From UMGS755 sp045602005 (GTDB lineage: Bacteria > Bacillota > Clostridia > UBA1381 > UBA9506): a DNA stretch of 40,884 bases. Each line of letters starts with the position of its first letter. The stretch's first letter is position 1. Positions 16,080 through 23,306 of this stretch are shown one piece after another. A model generated the notes under the pieces. That model had not been told where the DNA came from. It saw only the letters and a program-made list of their open reading frames with translations, and made no database searches. The position numbers and the translations under genes are program-made. The stretch spans positions 1 to 40,884 of the forward strand of contig JAZSAS010000031.1 of NCBI GenBank assembly GCA_045602005.1, in the 5' to 3' direction.

Positions 16080-17064
16080 TTTACTGAAAAGACTTTGTGA
16101 GACACCGGCACCCTCCGGCTGTGAGAGCCGTGTTTCGGAGCTGATTCAAGCAGAAATCCGCCCCTATGTGGATTCTTTGGAAACCGATGCACTGGGTAAT
16201 TTGATTGCCCACAAAAAGGGAAATTGCCAGAAGCTGATGCTTTGTGCACACATGGATGAAATCGGCTTGGTTGCCACCTGTCATGGTGAGAAGGGACAGA
16301 TTTATGTTTCGGCATTGGGCGGCGTTTCTCCTCACAGGGCGCTGTATCAACGTGTGCAGTTTATGGGCGGTGCTGAAGGAGTTTTAGTGCCGGACGGAGA
16401 AGAGGAAACCCTCCTGAAGGATTTAAAACTGCGGAATTTGTATGTTGATATCGGTGCTAAAGATGAAAAAGAGGCTGCCTCCCGGGTGGCTGTGGGTGAA
16501 GCGGCAGTTTTTGGAGCGACGTTTGTAGAGCAAGGTGAAGTCATTCTTTCCAAGGCATTAGATAACCGCACCGGCTGCTGGGCACTGGTTGAGGCTATTA
16601 AAGGCATGAAACAGCAAAAAAATGATTTGTATTTTGTGTTTACAGTCAGCGAGGAACTGGGTTTGCGTGGTGCAAAGGCAGCAGCAGTCAGTGTTCGCCC
16701 TGATTATGCTGTGGCTTTGGATGTCACCCTTACGGGAGACACCCCCTCTGCCGGGAAAATGGCAGTCAGCTTAGGAAAAGGTGTGGCTGTGAAAATTATG
16801 GATGCCGGTTTGCTGACTCATCCCATTATTAAAGAAAAATTGATTTCTCTTTGTGAAAAGGGAGAAATTCCTTACCAACCGGAGGTGCTGGAAAAGGGTC
16901 GTACAGATGTGGGTGCCATTCATCTCACTGGCGGTGGTGTGCCGTCTGGCTGTATCTCTATTCCCGCACGGTATATTCACAGTTCCGGAGAAATGGTTTC
17001 AAAGGCCGATTTAAAGGCGGCATTCAGCCTTACAAAATCCCTGCTTGACGAAGGCATTGAATAA
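16072..17064 (+). CDS. M42 family metallo-aminopeptidase, copy 3
   Basis: A 330-residue M42 peptidase, the shortest of the trio. Motifs are LCAHMDEIGL, KALDNRTGC (Asn replaces the second Asp of the DDRAG motif seen in copies 1 and 2), TVSEELGLRGA (Ser replaces Gln before the Glu pair), ALDVTLTGDTPSA and RYIHSSGEM. All metal-binding positions are still filled, so it should be active. The ATG follows GGAGGTACAGC and overlaps the end of copy 2 by eight bases. A membrane-protein gene follows 14 bases downstream. Confidence 0.92.
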   Translation: MFDLLKRLCETPAPSGCESRVSELIQAEIRPYVDSLETDALGNLIAHKKGNCQKLMLCAHMDEIGLVATCHGEKGQIYVSALGGVSPHRALYQRVQFMGGAEGVLVPDGEEETLLKDLKLRNLYVDIGAKDEKEAASRVAVGEAAVFGATFVEQGEVILSKALDNRTGCWALVEAIKGMKQQKNDLYFVFTVSEELGLRGAKAAAVSVRPDYAVALDVTLTGDTPSAGKMAVSLGKGVAVKIMDAGLLTHPIIKEKLISLCEKGEIPYQPEVLEKGRTDVGAIHLTGGGVPSGCISIPARYIHSSGEMVSKADLKAAFSLTKSLLDEGIE

Positions 17065-17078
17065 AAGGAGTGACAGTG

Positions 17079-17531
17079 ATGGATGATAAAAAGAATTTGA
17101 CGGGTTCTGCCCCTTATGATGTGGCGGCAGACGTGCCGGAGACAGAGCCTAAGAAAACAGAGAATAACCAACCGGTGCAATCGACGGTTCGCAAACAGTC
17201 TGGTGCAAAACAACCGCTGGCATTGATTTCGCTGATTGTGGGCATTTGTTCTGTTTTAATTATTTTTGTTCTTCCCATTTTTGGTCTGGCACTGGGTGCA
17301 GTGGGGAGCATTGTTGGCATTGTGTTGGGTATTATTTCAAGAAAAGAACATCCCGCCAAAGCGTGGACGGGCATTGTGCTTTCGATTGTTGCACTTTTGC
17401 TTGTGCTGGCAGGTGTTGTTCTTCTGGGTGTGATAGGCTGGAATCTTTTAAAATTTATTTTTGAGCAGATTGGCAGCTACAGTTATGGTTACGAATTACC
17501 GAATTATTATAACGGATTTTATTTGCGTTGA
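17079..17531 (+). CDS. DUF4190-like small membrane protein
   Basis: A 150-residue protein with a charged, Pro/Glu/Lys-rich N-terminal region of about 45 residues, then two long hydrophobic segments (ALISLIVGICSVLIIFVLPIFGLALGAV region and the ISRKEHPAKAWTGIVLSIVALLLVLAGVVLL region) joined by the motif GxIxGxxxRKEHPAKAxTGIVLS typical of DUF4190. The C-terminus is Tyr/Asn-rich. Members are common in Firmicutes and their function is unknown. I take the ATG at 17079, eight bases after AAAGGAG, rather than the GTG at 17070 that overlaps that site. It is the last gene of the murD operon. Confidence 0.8.
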   Translation: MDDKKNLTGSAPYDVAADVPETEPKKTENNQPVQSTVRKQSGAKQPLALISLIVGICSVLIIFVLPIFGLALGAVGSIVGIVLGIISRKEHPAKAWTGIVLSIVALLLVLAGVVLLGVIGWNLLKFIFEQIGSYSYGYELPNYYNGFYLR

Positions 17532-17551
17532 AGTTATTGTGATAAAGAAAA

Positions 17552-17590
17552 GCGGGTGTGGCAACATACAGGTTGCCTGCCCGTTTTTTA
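17552..17590 (+). terminator. Terminator after the DUF4190-like gene
   Basis: GCGGG...GGCAAC and GTTGCC...CCCG form a stem with one internal mismatch region, followed by TTTTTT (17584-17589). It closes the murD operon. Confidence 0.8.
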
Positions 17591-17601
17591 ATGCCATGTA
17601 C

Positions 17602-17630
17602 TTGACATTGGAAGGTATTGGGTGTATAAT
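17602..17630 (+). promoter_or_regulatory. Consensus promoter of the marR gene
   Basis: TTGACA (17602-17607), 17 bases, TATAAT (17625-17630): a perfect sigma-A consensus, immediately followed by a long palindrome. Confidence 0.85.
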
Positions 17631-17633
17631 AAA

Positions 17634-17668
17634 CAGGCAAATAGTTCACATTGTGAACTATTTGCCTG
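17634..17668. promoter_or_regulatory. Palindromic operator at the marR transcription start
   Basis: CAGGCAAATAGTTCAC (17634-17649), centre ATT, and its perfect reverse complement (17653-17668). It covers the predicted start site. The core ATAGTTCAC/GTGAACTAT resembles MarR-family operators, so autorepression by the next gene is likely. As RNA it would form a 16-pair hairpin at the very 5' end, which could also stabilise the message. Confidence 0.75.
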
Positions 17669-17714
17669 GGGTGAAATTAACCGTTATGCTAGTGGTTATG
17701 TCAGGAGGGAGTTC

Positions 17715-18155
17715 ATGGAACAGAATAAACAGGCAGAGCAATTGCTGAGTGCTTGGGTTAAGCTGACGGGTTTTATTAAAAACAGCCGTATCACAAAGGG
17801 ACTGGCATATAATGAAGCCGTTATTATGATGCTTTTATATAACCGTTACAGAGAGGATGGCATTGGTTCTGTTTCCATTAAAGAAATTACGGCAGAGTCT
17901 AACATGCTCAAATCTTTGGTGAACAGAACCATTAATTCCCTTGAAAGTAAAGGGCTTTTGAAGCGGTGTGCCAATTCGGGCGATAAACGCATGGCCTTTG
18001 TTCGCTGTGTGGAGGAACGGCTTGATACCTTTTTAGAGGTTCATAAAAGTTCTTTAGAGCTCGCCCGGCAAATGATTGCCATTATTGGACCAGAGGATGC
18101 CGATGCCTTTATTAGAATCACCCGGAAGATTGCTGCTGCAGAATATAAGCTGTAA
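17715..18155 (+). CDS. MarR-family transcriptional regulator
   Basis: A 146-residue winged-helix regulator. The DNA-binding part is VSIKEITAESNMLKSLVNRTINSLESKGLLKRCANSGDKRMAFVRC, with the recognition helix SLVNRTINSLESKG and the wing GDKRMA, framed by long helices used for dimerisation. MarR proteins usually repress their own and adjacent genes and release DNA on binding small phenolic or other ligands. The ATG at 17715 is set by AGGAGG six bases upstream; an open frame that extends to 17622 would run through the promoter and is rejected. The next genes, a HAD phosphatase and a DegV protein, lie in the same direction with small gaps and may be under its control. Confidence 0.88.
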   Translation: MEQNKQAEQLLSAWVKLTGFIKNSRITKGLAYNEAVIMMLLYNRYREDGIGSVSIKEITAESNMLKSLVNRTINSLESKGLLKRCANSGDKRMAFVRCVEERLDTFLEVHKSSLELARQMIAIIGPEDADAFIRITRKIAAAEYKL

Positions 18156-18218
18156 TGACCCAAGGCATCATTAACATTTTTAAACAGATTTTGCATGTAG
18201 AGGAAAGGAAGACTTTGT

Positions 18219-18920
18219 ATGAATTATCAGGCGATTTTATTTGATTTAGACGGCACATTGTTGCCTATGGACAATGACCGTTTTACCAAAGGCTATTTTC
18301 ACCTGTTGTCGCAAACCGTGGCTCCTTTGGGTTATGATAGAGCCTCCTTTTTAGGTGCCATGATGAAGGGTGTTGGTGCGATGGCACGAAATGACGGTGG
18401 CTGCACCACCTGTGATGCTTTCTGGAAAACCTTTGCCGGCCTTTTGGGACAGCAAGTGTATGATTTAATTCCTGTGTTCGATGAGTTTTACAGAACAACA
18501 TTTCATCAGGTGAGGGACTTTACAGAGCCCAATCCGCTGGCGAAAGAGGCAGTAGAGACAGCGAGAAAAAAGGCAGACAAGGTGGTTTTGGCTACCAATC
18601 CTTTGTTTCCTGTGAGTGCTGTGCAGTCACGCCTGGAATGGATTGGTCTTTCTTTAGAAGATTTTGATTTTTCCACAGACTATGAAAGTGCCGGTTTCTG
18701 CAAACCCAATCCTGCATATTTTTCAGAAATTACTCATAAACTAGGGTTATCTCCCGAAAAGTGTCTGATGGTCGGAAATAGTGCAGAGGAAGATGCAGTG
18801 GCAGCCATGGCTGCGGGACTTAATGCTTATCTGGTCACTGATTGCCTGGTTGCTGAAGGGGCACTTCCTGATTGTCCCATCGGAAGCTTTCGTGAGTTGA
18901 TAGACTATTTAAAAGAATAA
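18219..18920 (+). CDS. HAD-superfamily hydrolase
   Basis: A 233-residue haloacid-dehalogenase-type phosphatase. Motif I is ILFDLDGTLLP with nucleophile Asp9 and acid/base Asp11, motif II is VVLATNP (Thr), motif III has KPNPAYFSEI (Lys), and motif IV is MVGNSAEEDAVAAMAAG (Asp). A cap insertion of alpha-helical type lies between motifs I and II (about residues 15-95), as in phosphoglycolate phosphatase-like members. The substrate cannot be predicted. The ATG has GAGGAAAGGAAG upstream; the gene sits 63 bases after marR and 25 bases before degV-like. Confidence 0.88.
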   Translation: MNYQAILFDLDGTLLPMDNDRFTKGYFHLLSQTVAPLGYDRASFLGAMMKGVGAMARNDGGCTTCDAFWKTFAGLLGQQVYDLIPVFDEFYRTTFHQVRDFTEPNPLAKEAVETARKKADKVVLATNPLFPVSAVQSRLEWIGLSLEDFDFSTDYESAGFCKPNPAYFSEITHKLGLSPEKCLMVGNSAEEDAVAAMAAGLNAYLVTDCLVAEGALPDCPIGSFRELIDYLKE

Positions 18921-18945
18921 ACATGATGAAAATGAGGTCTTCTTG

Positions 18946-19779
18946 ATGATTAAAATATTGGTTGATTCTGCATCAGATTGCAGAAACAATGTTTCGCTTT
19001 ATTGTGGATGTGTTCCTATCAATGTGAGTATTGGCGGAAAAAACTATGCCGATGGCGTTGGTTTGGAAAGCGACAGGTTTTATGAACTTTTGATGGAAAC
19101 CAAGGAATTTCCTAAAACTTCTCAACCCTCTCCCCAGGACTTTATGTCACACTTTGAGCAGGCAAAGACTGATGGCGAAGAGTTGATTTATTTTGCCCTG
19201 TCCTCAGCTTTGAGCGGTACCTATCAGAGTGCGTTGATTGCTAAAGATATGGTGGAGTATGATGGCATTTACATCATCGACAGCAAAACCGCTACCCACG
19301 GAATCAATCTGCTGGCAGGCTATGGAGCAAAGCTGGCTGAACGTGGCATGGCAGCAGAGGAAATCGTTAGGAAGTGTGAGACTCTTAAACATCGAATTAA
19401 AATTGTGGCAGGGGTTGATACGCTGGAATATCTCCAACGTGGAGGCAGGCTCAGCAAAACTTCTGCGGCGGTGGGGGAACTTGCCAGAATTAAACCTATT
19501 ATTACTGTCACTTTAGAGGGCAAAGTTGCCAATGCCGGCAAGGGCATGGGGCGTGCCAGTGCAATGCAGCTTATTGTCAAGCAATTGGCCGGTTGTGAGC
19601 CAGATGAGCAGTTCCCAGTTTATTCACTTTATACTTATGGTGAAGAAAATTGTGAGCAGTTGGAGAAAGCTTTGGAAGCCAAAGGGTATTCTGTGGAAGA
19701 CCGTTTGCAGGTAGGGGCTTCCATTGGTGCGCATGTGGGACCGGGGGTATATGGCATTTTATTTGTGACAAAGTCATAA
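18946..19779 (+). CDS. DegV-family fatty-acid-binding protein
   Basis: A 277-residue DegV protein. The family binds fatty acids and, as FakB, presents them to the kinase FakA so exogenous fatty acid can be used for phospholipid synthesis. Seen are IKILVDSASDCRNN at the N-terminus, LSSALSGTYQSALIAKDM, the IYIIDSKTATHGINLLAGYGAKL segment and, at the C-terminus, GASIGAHVGPGVYGILF, the standard DegV ending. I take the ATG at 18946, after GAGG, and note an in-frame TTG just before it. No fakA is present here, so the functional partner must be elsewhere. Confidence 0.92.
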   Translation: MIKILVDSASDCRNNVSLYCGCVPINVSIGGKNYADGVGLESDRFYELLMETKEFPKTSQPSPQDFMSHFEQAKTDGEELIYFALSSALSGTYQSALIAKDMVEYDGIYIIDSKTATHGINLLAGYGAKLAERGMAAEEIVRKCETLKHRIKIVAGVDTLEYLQRGGRLSKTSAAVGELARIKPIITVTLEGKVANAGKGMGRASAMQLIVKQLAGCEPDEQFPVYSLYTYGEENCEQLEKALEAKGYSVEDRLQVGASIGAHVGPGVYGILFVTKS

Positions 19780-19787
19780 ACAACTAT

Positions 19788-20336
19788 TTATAAAACCATA
19801 AAGAAATACTCGACCATTGTTTCCGGCGACTCTTTTTTGCCGTTAACAATCCACCATCTTATCGTTTCTATAAAAGTCGAGGTGATATGATTTATCCAAT
19901 AACTCTCGGGTAATCTATCACCTTTTTTAGATTCAAACAAAGGTAATTGGCTTTCAACAAGTTGTATAAGGTTGTTTTTGAAATATCTTAAAAACAATTC
20001 GTTGTTTTTACTTGAAAGTAAATCTAAAATATTATTATCATTTTTTTGCAGATGCTGAAACAAATGAAGAAACACAGAATCAGGGGCATCACAATCAAAG
20101 ATATGCTTGTGTTCTCTTTTTTCATTCATTACATCAAAAATATGACAAAAAAGTTCTTCGCACAATCCTTTTAACAAAAAATCTTTTGTCTCAAAATGGG
20201 AATAGAATGTGGCTCTGCCTATATCAGCGCATTCAATAATTTCACCAACTGTAATATGTTCAAAATTCTTTGTGGATAAAAGGCTTATGAATGCACTAAA
20301 TATAGCCTCTCTTGTTTTTCTTTGACGTCTATCCAT
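19788..20336 (-). CDS. TetR-family transcriptional regulator
   Basis: A 182-residue TetR regulator. The N-terminal helix-turn-helix domain is RRQRKTREAIFSAFISLLSTKNFEHITVGEIIECADIGRATFYSHFETKDFLLKGL, where the GRATFYSHFETKD run is the recognition helix signature; the C-terminal half is an all-helical ligand and dimer domain resembling TetR_C_8-type proteins. It is transcribed away from a zinc-type cation exporter, so it probably controls that gene. I take the ATG at 20336 because GGAGG lies about ten bases upstream; a longer frame to 20375 runs into a palindromic site and is rejected. Base composition is clearly more AT-rich than the neighbours, as in the exporter gene, hinting at joint acquisition. 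Confidence 0.88.
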   Translation of the reverse strand: MDRRQRKTREAIFSAFISLLSTKNFEHITVGEIIECADIGRATFYSHFETKDFLLKGLCEELFCHIFDVMNEKREHKHIFDCDAPDSVFLHLFQHLQKNDNNILDLLSSKNNELFLRYFKNNLIQLVESQLPLFESKKGDRLPESYWINHITSTFIETIRWWIVNGKKESPETMVEYFFMVL

Positions 20337-20369
20337 AATGCTTTCGCCTCCATACAATTTTATGTAAGT

Positions 20370-20460
20370 GTTCAATAATGAACGGTTTATGTATATTATC
20401 TGTTGATTCTATCTTTTATAGTTGATAAAATAATATAGAACAATATGTTCGGTAATGAAT
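20370..20460. promoter_or_regulatory. Pair of repeated operator-like sites between tetR and the cation exporter gene
   Basis: GTTCAATAATGAAC (20370-20383) and GTTCGGTAATGAAT (20447-20460) share GTTCRRTAATGAAY; the first is an inverted repeat GTTCA/TGAAC. A third dyad, GAACA-ATA-TGTTC, lies at 20438-20450 beside the second. Two similar sites in the divergent gap suggest that the TetR protein binds both and controls both promoters. Confidence 0.5.
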
Positions 20461-20503
20461 ATATTGTACAATAGAATTATATATAAATCAATAGGAGGAC
20501 ATT

Positions 20504-21391
20504 ATGAAAACAGAAAGAAATATTTTAATTGCTTTTATCCTAAATTTGGGTTTTTCAGCCTTTGAGTTTTTAGGTGGTGTATATACAGGTAGTGTTGCTA
20601 TTATCTCTGATGCAGTACATGACCTTGGTGATGCCGCAAGTATTGGGCTTTCATTTTTTCTTGAAAAAAAGAGCAAGAAGAAACCTGATGAAAATTACAC
20701 CTACGGATATGCAAGGTATTCTGTTATAGGCAGCATGATTACAACTTTAATTCTTTTAATTGGTTCTGTGGCAGTCATTTATAATGCGATAAACAGAATC
20801 ATATATCCAACAGAAATTAAATACGAAGGAATGATTATCTTTGCTATTGTAGGCGTTTGTGTCAATTTCTGTGGGGCATTTTTCACTGGTGAAGGAGGTT
20901 CACTAAATCAAAAGGCTGTCAATCTTCATATGCTGGAAGATGTACTTGGATGGATCGTTGTACTCATTGGTGCAATTGTGATGAAATTCACTAATTTTGT
21001 ATGTATCGACCCCATTATGTCTATTGGAGTCGCTGCATTCATTCTGACACATGCCGTCAATAATCTAAAAGAAATAATTGACATATTTCTTGAAAAAACA
21101 CCTCATAATATTGATGTTGAAAAAATAAAAGAGCATATCAACAGCATTGATGATATTATTGATGTTCATCATATTCATATTTGGAGTATAGATGGTCAAA
21201 ATAACTATGCTACTATGCATATTGTTACAAATGCTGACCACCACGAAATCAAGCAGAAGATTCGGGAGGAATTACATGAACATAAAATATGTCACGTAAC
21301 CCTTGAACTTGAAAAAGGGGAGGAACCTTGCCATGAAACATTATGCCAAGTTGAATTCAAGGAAAAAGCAGGACACCATCACCATCACTAA
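20504..21391 (+). CDS. Cation diffusion facilitator (probable zinc exporter)
   Basis: A 295-residue CDF transporter with six membrane segments and a cytosolic C-terminal domain. The metal site residues match zinc-type members: HxxxD in helix 2 (SDAVHDLGD, His39 and Asp43) and HxxxD in helix 5 (LHMLEDVLG). The cytosolic domain has HHIHIWSIDGQNNYATMHIV, the usual CDF C-terminal motif, and the protein ends in a His cluster after GEEPCHETLCQVEF, which could hold metal. It exports Zn2+ or related ions by proton antiport. The divergent TetR gene, with repeated dyads between them, suggests metal- or ligand-induced expression. The codon use is AT-rich compared with nearby genes. Confidence 0.9.
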   Translation: MKTERNILIAFILNLGFSAFEFLGGVYTGSVAIISDAVHDLGDAASIGLSFFLEKKSKKKPDENYTYGYARYSVIGSMITTLILLIGSVAVIYNAINRIIYPTEIKYEGMIIFAIVGVCVNFCGAFFTGEGGSLNQKAVNLHMLEDVLGWIVVLIGAIVMKFTNFVCIDPIMSIGVAAFILTHAVNNLKEIIDIFLEKTPHNIDVEKIKEHINSIDDIIDVHHIHIWSIDGQNNYATMHIVTNADHHEIKQKIREELHEHKICHVTLELEKGEEPCHETLCQVEFKEKAGHHHHH

Positions 21392-21482
21392 AAGCCTATT
21401 TTAATGAAATTTATGTTACAGAGCTTTGAGGCTAGGGGTTTAAGGTTCTCTTTTTATTGTATTAACATATGATAAAAATGGG

Positions 21483-21511
21483 TTGACAAATAGCGGGGGA
21501 GCCGTTATAAT
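21483..21511 (+). promoter_or_regulatory. Consensus promoter of the cation antiporter gene
   Basis: TTGACA (21483-21488), 17 bases, TATAAT (21506-21511). It drives a leader of about 175 bases that carries the structured RNA below. The preceding stretch 21392-21482 holds nothing I can identify. Confidence 0.85.
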
Positions 21512-21548
21512 AAATAGGAAAAAAATTTTACATGGTTGAATTTAAACC

Positions 21549-21630
21549 CGGAGGGAGTAATCGGCATGGCTAAAGCCGTGCAGTAGTATCGACATCACGG
21601 CATGAAAATGCACGGTATTACTTGAAATGA
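21549..21630 (+). ncRNA. Structured 5' leader, candidate cation-responsive riboswitch (class not assigned)
   Basis: A closing stem AGTAAT (21556-21561) with ATTACT (21617-21622) encloses two hairpins: GCATGGC-TAAA-GCCGTGC (21564-21581, one G-U pair) and GCAT-GAAA-ATGC (21600-21611). Unpaired conserved-looking segments GGGAG, AGTAGTATCGACATCACG and ACGG lie between. A terminator-like hairpin follows at once and then the antiporter's ribosome-binding site, so transcription attenuation is likely. The sequence does not fit the Mn2+ yybP-ykoY pattern I remember (no AGCAAGACC at its 3' end), nor other common riboswitches; a Na+, Ca2+ or other ion sensor is my inference from the gene it controls. 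Confidence 0.55.
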
Positions 21631-21633
21631 TGA

Positions 21634-21673
21634 GACTCAAGGTTGGCTTTTTTTGCCTACCTTGAGTCTTTTT
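21634..21673 (+). terminator. Attenuator hairpin just upstream of the antiporter gene
   Basis: GACTCAAGGTTGGC (21634-21647), T7 loop, GCCTACCTTGAGTC (21655-21668), TTTTT (21669-21673). One T-T mismatch in a 14-pair stem. It ends seven bases before the AAGGAGGA site of the next gene, so it must be bypassed for expression. Confidence 0.85.
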
Positions 21674-21694
21674 AAATTTTAAGGAGGATATGTT

Positions 21695-22651
21695 ATGGAA
21701 ATTATGGAAACCTTACTTCAGGTTGCGCTTTTGGCGGTGGGCTTTGTGCTTCTGATTAAAGGCGCAGACATCTTTGTAGACGGCGCTTCAAAAATTGCGT
21801 CTAAAATGGGTATTCCCTTATTGGTCATCGGTTTAACCATTGTGGCAATGGGAACCAGTTTGCCGGAAGCGGCAGTGAGTATTTCAGCCTCTCTGCGGAG
21901 CAGTGCTGAAATTGCCGTGGGCAATGTTTTAGGCAGCAACATTTTAAATGTGCTTTTAATTTTAGGTGTTTCAGCGGTGATAACCCCGTTGGCAGTGCAA
22001 AAATCCACCATGCGGTATGAAATTCCCTTTACCCTTGCTGTTACTGTGGTTTTTGCCGTTTTGGGTTTGAATGACAATATCATCGGCCGTGTAGGCGGTG
22101 TTATTCTTTGGGTGTTGTTCTTAGCATATCTTGCCTATCTTTTCTATCTTGCCAAGCATGGCGACCTTCCTCAGGAGGAAGAACCCCTTTCTGAGAAGGA
22201 CAGTGTGCTGAAAATGATTCTGTGCATCATTGTGGGCATTGCGCTAGTGGTCATCGGCAGCAATGTAACTGTTGAGGCGGCGAAAAAACTTGCGCTGGCT
22301 GTGGGCATGACGGAGCGTGTCATCGGTTTGACCATTGTGGCTCTGGGAACCTCCCTGCCGGAACTGGTAACCAGCGTTGTTGCAGCCAGAAAGGGAAAGG
22401 CAGATATTGCGGTGGGTAACATCATCGGAAGTAATATTTTTAACATTCTGTTTGTCATTGGCACTTCGGCATTGATTACACCGGTTGTATATCAGGCAGC
22501 ATTTTTGTTTGACAGCGTTGTGTGTGCACTGACAACAGTGCTTTTGTTTGTGCTATTATTGAATAAAAAGAGAGAATTAAACCGCATTGGCGGCGGATTG
22601 ATGCTGGTGCTGTTGGTGGCATATACGGCGTACTTAATTATTGGTGCTTAG
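21695..22651 (+). CDS. Calcium/sodium antiporter (CaCA family)
   Basis: A 318-residue membrane protein of the Ca2+/cation antiporter family (YrbG/CaxA-like), with about ten hydrophobic segments in two inverted repeats. The alpha-repeat motifs are GTSLPEAAVS with GNVLGSNILNVLLILG in the first half and GTSLPELVTS with GNIIGSNIFNILFVIG in the second, including the transport Glu of each SLPE. An acidic loop (PQEEEPLSEKDS) joins the halves. The protein exchanges Ca2+ for Na+ (or another cation) across the cytoplasmic membrane. Expression is probably controlled by the structured leader and attenuator directly upstream. The ATG at 21695 has AAGGAGGA six bases before it. Confidence 0.92.
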   Translation: MEIMETLLQVALLAVGFVLLIKGADIFVDGASKIASKMGIPLLVIGLTIVAMGTSLPEAAVSISASLRSSAEIAVGNVLGSNILNVLLILGVSAVITPLAVQKSTMRYEIPFTLAVTVVFAVLGLNDNIIGRVGGVILWVLFLAYLAYLFYLAKHGDLPQEEEPLSEKDSVLKMILCIIVGIALVVIGSNVTVEAAKKLALAVGMTERVIGLTIVALGTSLPELVTSVVAARKGKADIAVGNIIGSNIFNILFVIGTSALITPVVYQAAFLFDSVVCALTTVLLFVLLLNKKRELNRIGGGLMLVLLVAYTAYLIIGA

Positions 22652-22660
22652 TATTTTAGA

Positions 22661-22691
22661 AGCGTTCCCCGACCCAAAGTCGGGGAACGCT
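22661..22691. other. Strong hairpin after the antiporter gene
   Basis: AGCGTTCCCCGAC and its exact complement (22661-22673, 22679-22691) with loop CCAAA. It lacks a T-run on either strand (an A-run follows), so it may be a Rho-independent terminator of imperfect type or an mRNA-stabilising 3' hairpin. Confidence 0.7.
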
Positions 22692-22722
22692 ATTAAAAAA
22701 CATAAAAATTTTAAAAAAATAC

Positions 22723-22751
22723 TTGACGAATAGGAAAAATTATGATATATT
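22723..22751 (+). promoter_or_regulatory. Promoter of the rpmG-secE-nusG operon
   Basis: TTGACG (22723-22728), 17 bases, TATATT (22746-22751). Confidence 0.75.
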
Positions 22752-22823
22752 AAGATGTGCCTATATGGAAGGTCTTTTTTTTTGCTGTGCAAAAAACGGA
22801 ATATATTGTAGGAGGGTAAACCC

Positions 22824-22973
22824 ATGAGAACAAAAATTACCTTAGCTTGTTCTGAGTGTAAACAACGTAATTATGATACCATGAAGAACAAAAAGAACGA
22901 TCCTGACAGACTGGAAATGAACAAATATTGCAGATTTTGCAAAAAGCACACCGCTCACAAAGAAACAAAATAA
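22824..22973 (+). CDS. rpmG: 50S ribosomal protein L33 (zinc-binding form)
   Basis: A 49-residue L33, too short to stand out in many searches but clear by sequence: MRTKITLACSECKQRNYDTMKNKKNDPDRLEMNKYCRFCKKHTAHKETK contains the two CxxC pairs (Cys9/Cys12 and Cys36/Cys39) of the zinc-containing form. It is part of the large ribosomal subunit. GGAGGG lies before the ATG. It is the usual first gene of the rpmG-secE-nusG block. Clostridia often carry a second, zinc-free copy for zinc limitation. Confidence 0.95.
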   Translation: MRTKITLACSECKQRNYDTMKNKKNDPDRLEMNKYCRFCKKHTAHKETK

Positions 22974-23066
22974 TTTTTTTGAAACATTAGCGGAATGTCT
23001 GTCATTTATATTCATGCAGACAGGCAGCTTGCAATGCCGGGGCATGACGGCAGAATGGAGAGTATC

Positions 23067-23285
23067 ATGAGCGAGAAAAAACCTAACATTTTTGTTAGAG
23101 CAGCCAAAAGAATCGGCAGCTATTTTCGTGACCTCAAAGCAGAACTGAAAAAGGTCGTTTGGCCCACATTCAAAACCATTCGCAACAACACCGGTGTGGT
23201 TATTACAGCCATTATCCTCGTGGGTGCGTTCATTGCACTCTTAGATTTCGGTTTTCAGTATTTGGTCAATACGCTTCTTAAATAA
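23067..23285 (+). CDS. secE: Preprotein translocase subunit SecE
   Basis: A 72-residue SecE, the small membrane subunit of the SecYEG channel. The amphipathic part IGSYFRDLKAELKKVVWPTFKTI, with the family core LKKVVWP, precedes a single membrane helix (VVITAIILVGAFIALLDFGFQYLV). The single-helix form is typical of Gram-positive bacteria. I prefer the ATG at 23067 with GGAGAG upstream over in-frame starts at 23055 and 22995. It sits between rpmG and nusG as usual; a tRNA-Trp gene often found here in other Firmicutes is absent. Confidence 0.94.
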   Translation: MSEKKPNIFVRAAKRIGSYFRDLKAELKKVVWPTFKTIRNNTGVVITAIILVGAFIALLDFGFQYLVNTLLK

Positions 23286-23306
23286 TGCGGAGCGAACGAC
23301 TCTAAT

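Noticed and set aside
21549..21630. Assignment of the antiporter leader to the yybP-ykoY Mn2+ riboswitch
   Set aside because: GGGAGTA is shared, but the conserved 3' AGCAAGACC-like segment is absent and the closing stem differs; I therefore left the class open.
22661..22691. Hairpin called as a standard Rho-independent terminator
   Set aside because: The stem is perfect but no T-run follows on either strand, so I listed it as a hairpin of unclear role.
22974..23066. tRNA-Trp gene between rpmG and secE
   Set aside because: I looked for a cloverleaf with a CCA anticodon and T-loop, as found here in other Firmicutes, and the sequence does not provide one.
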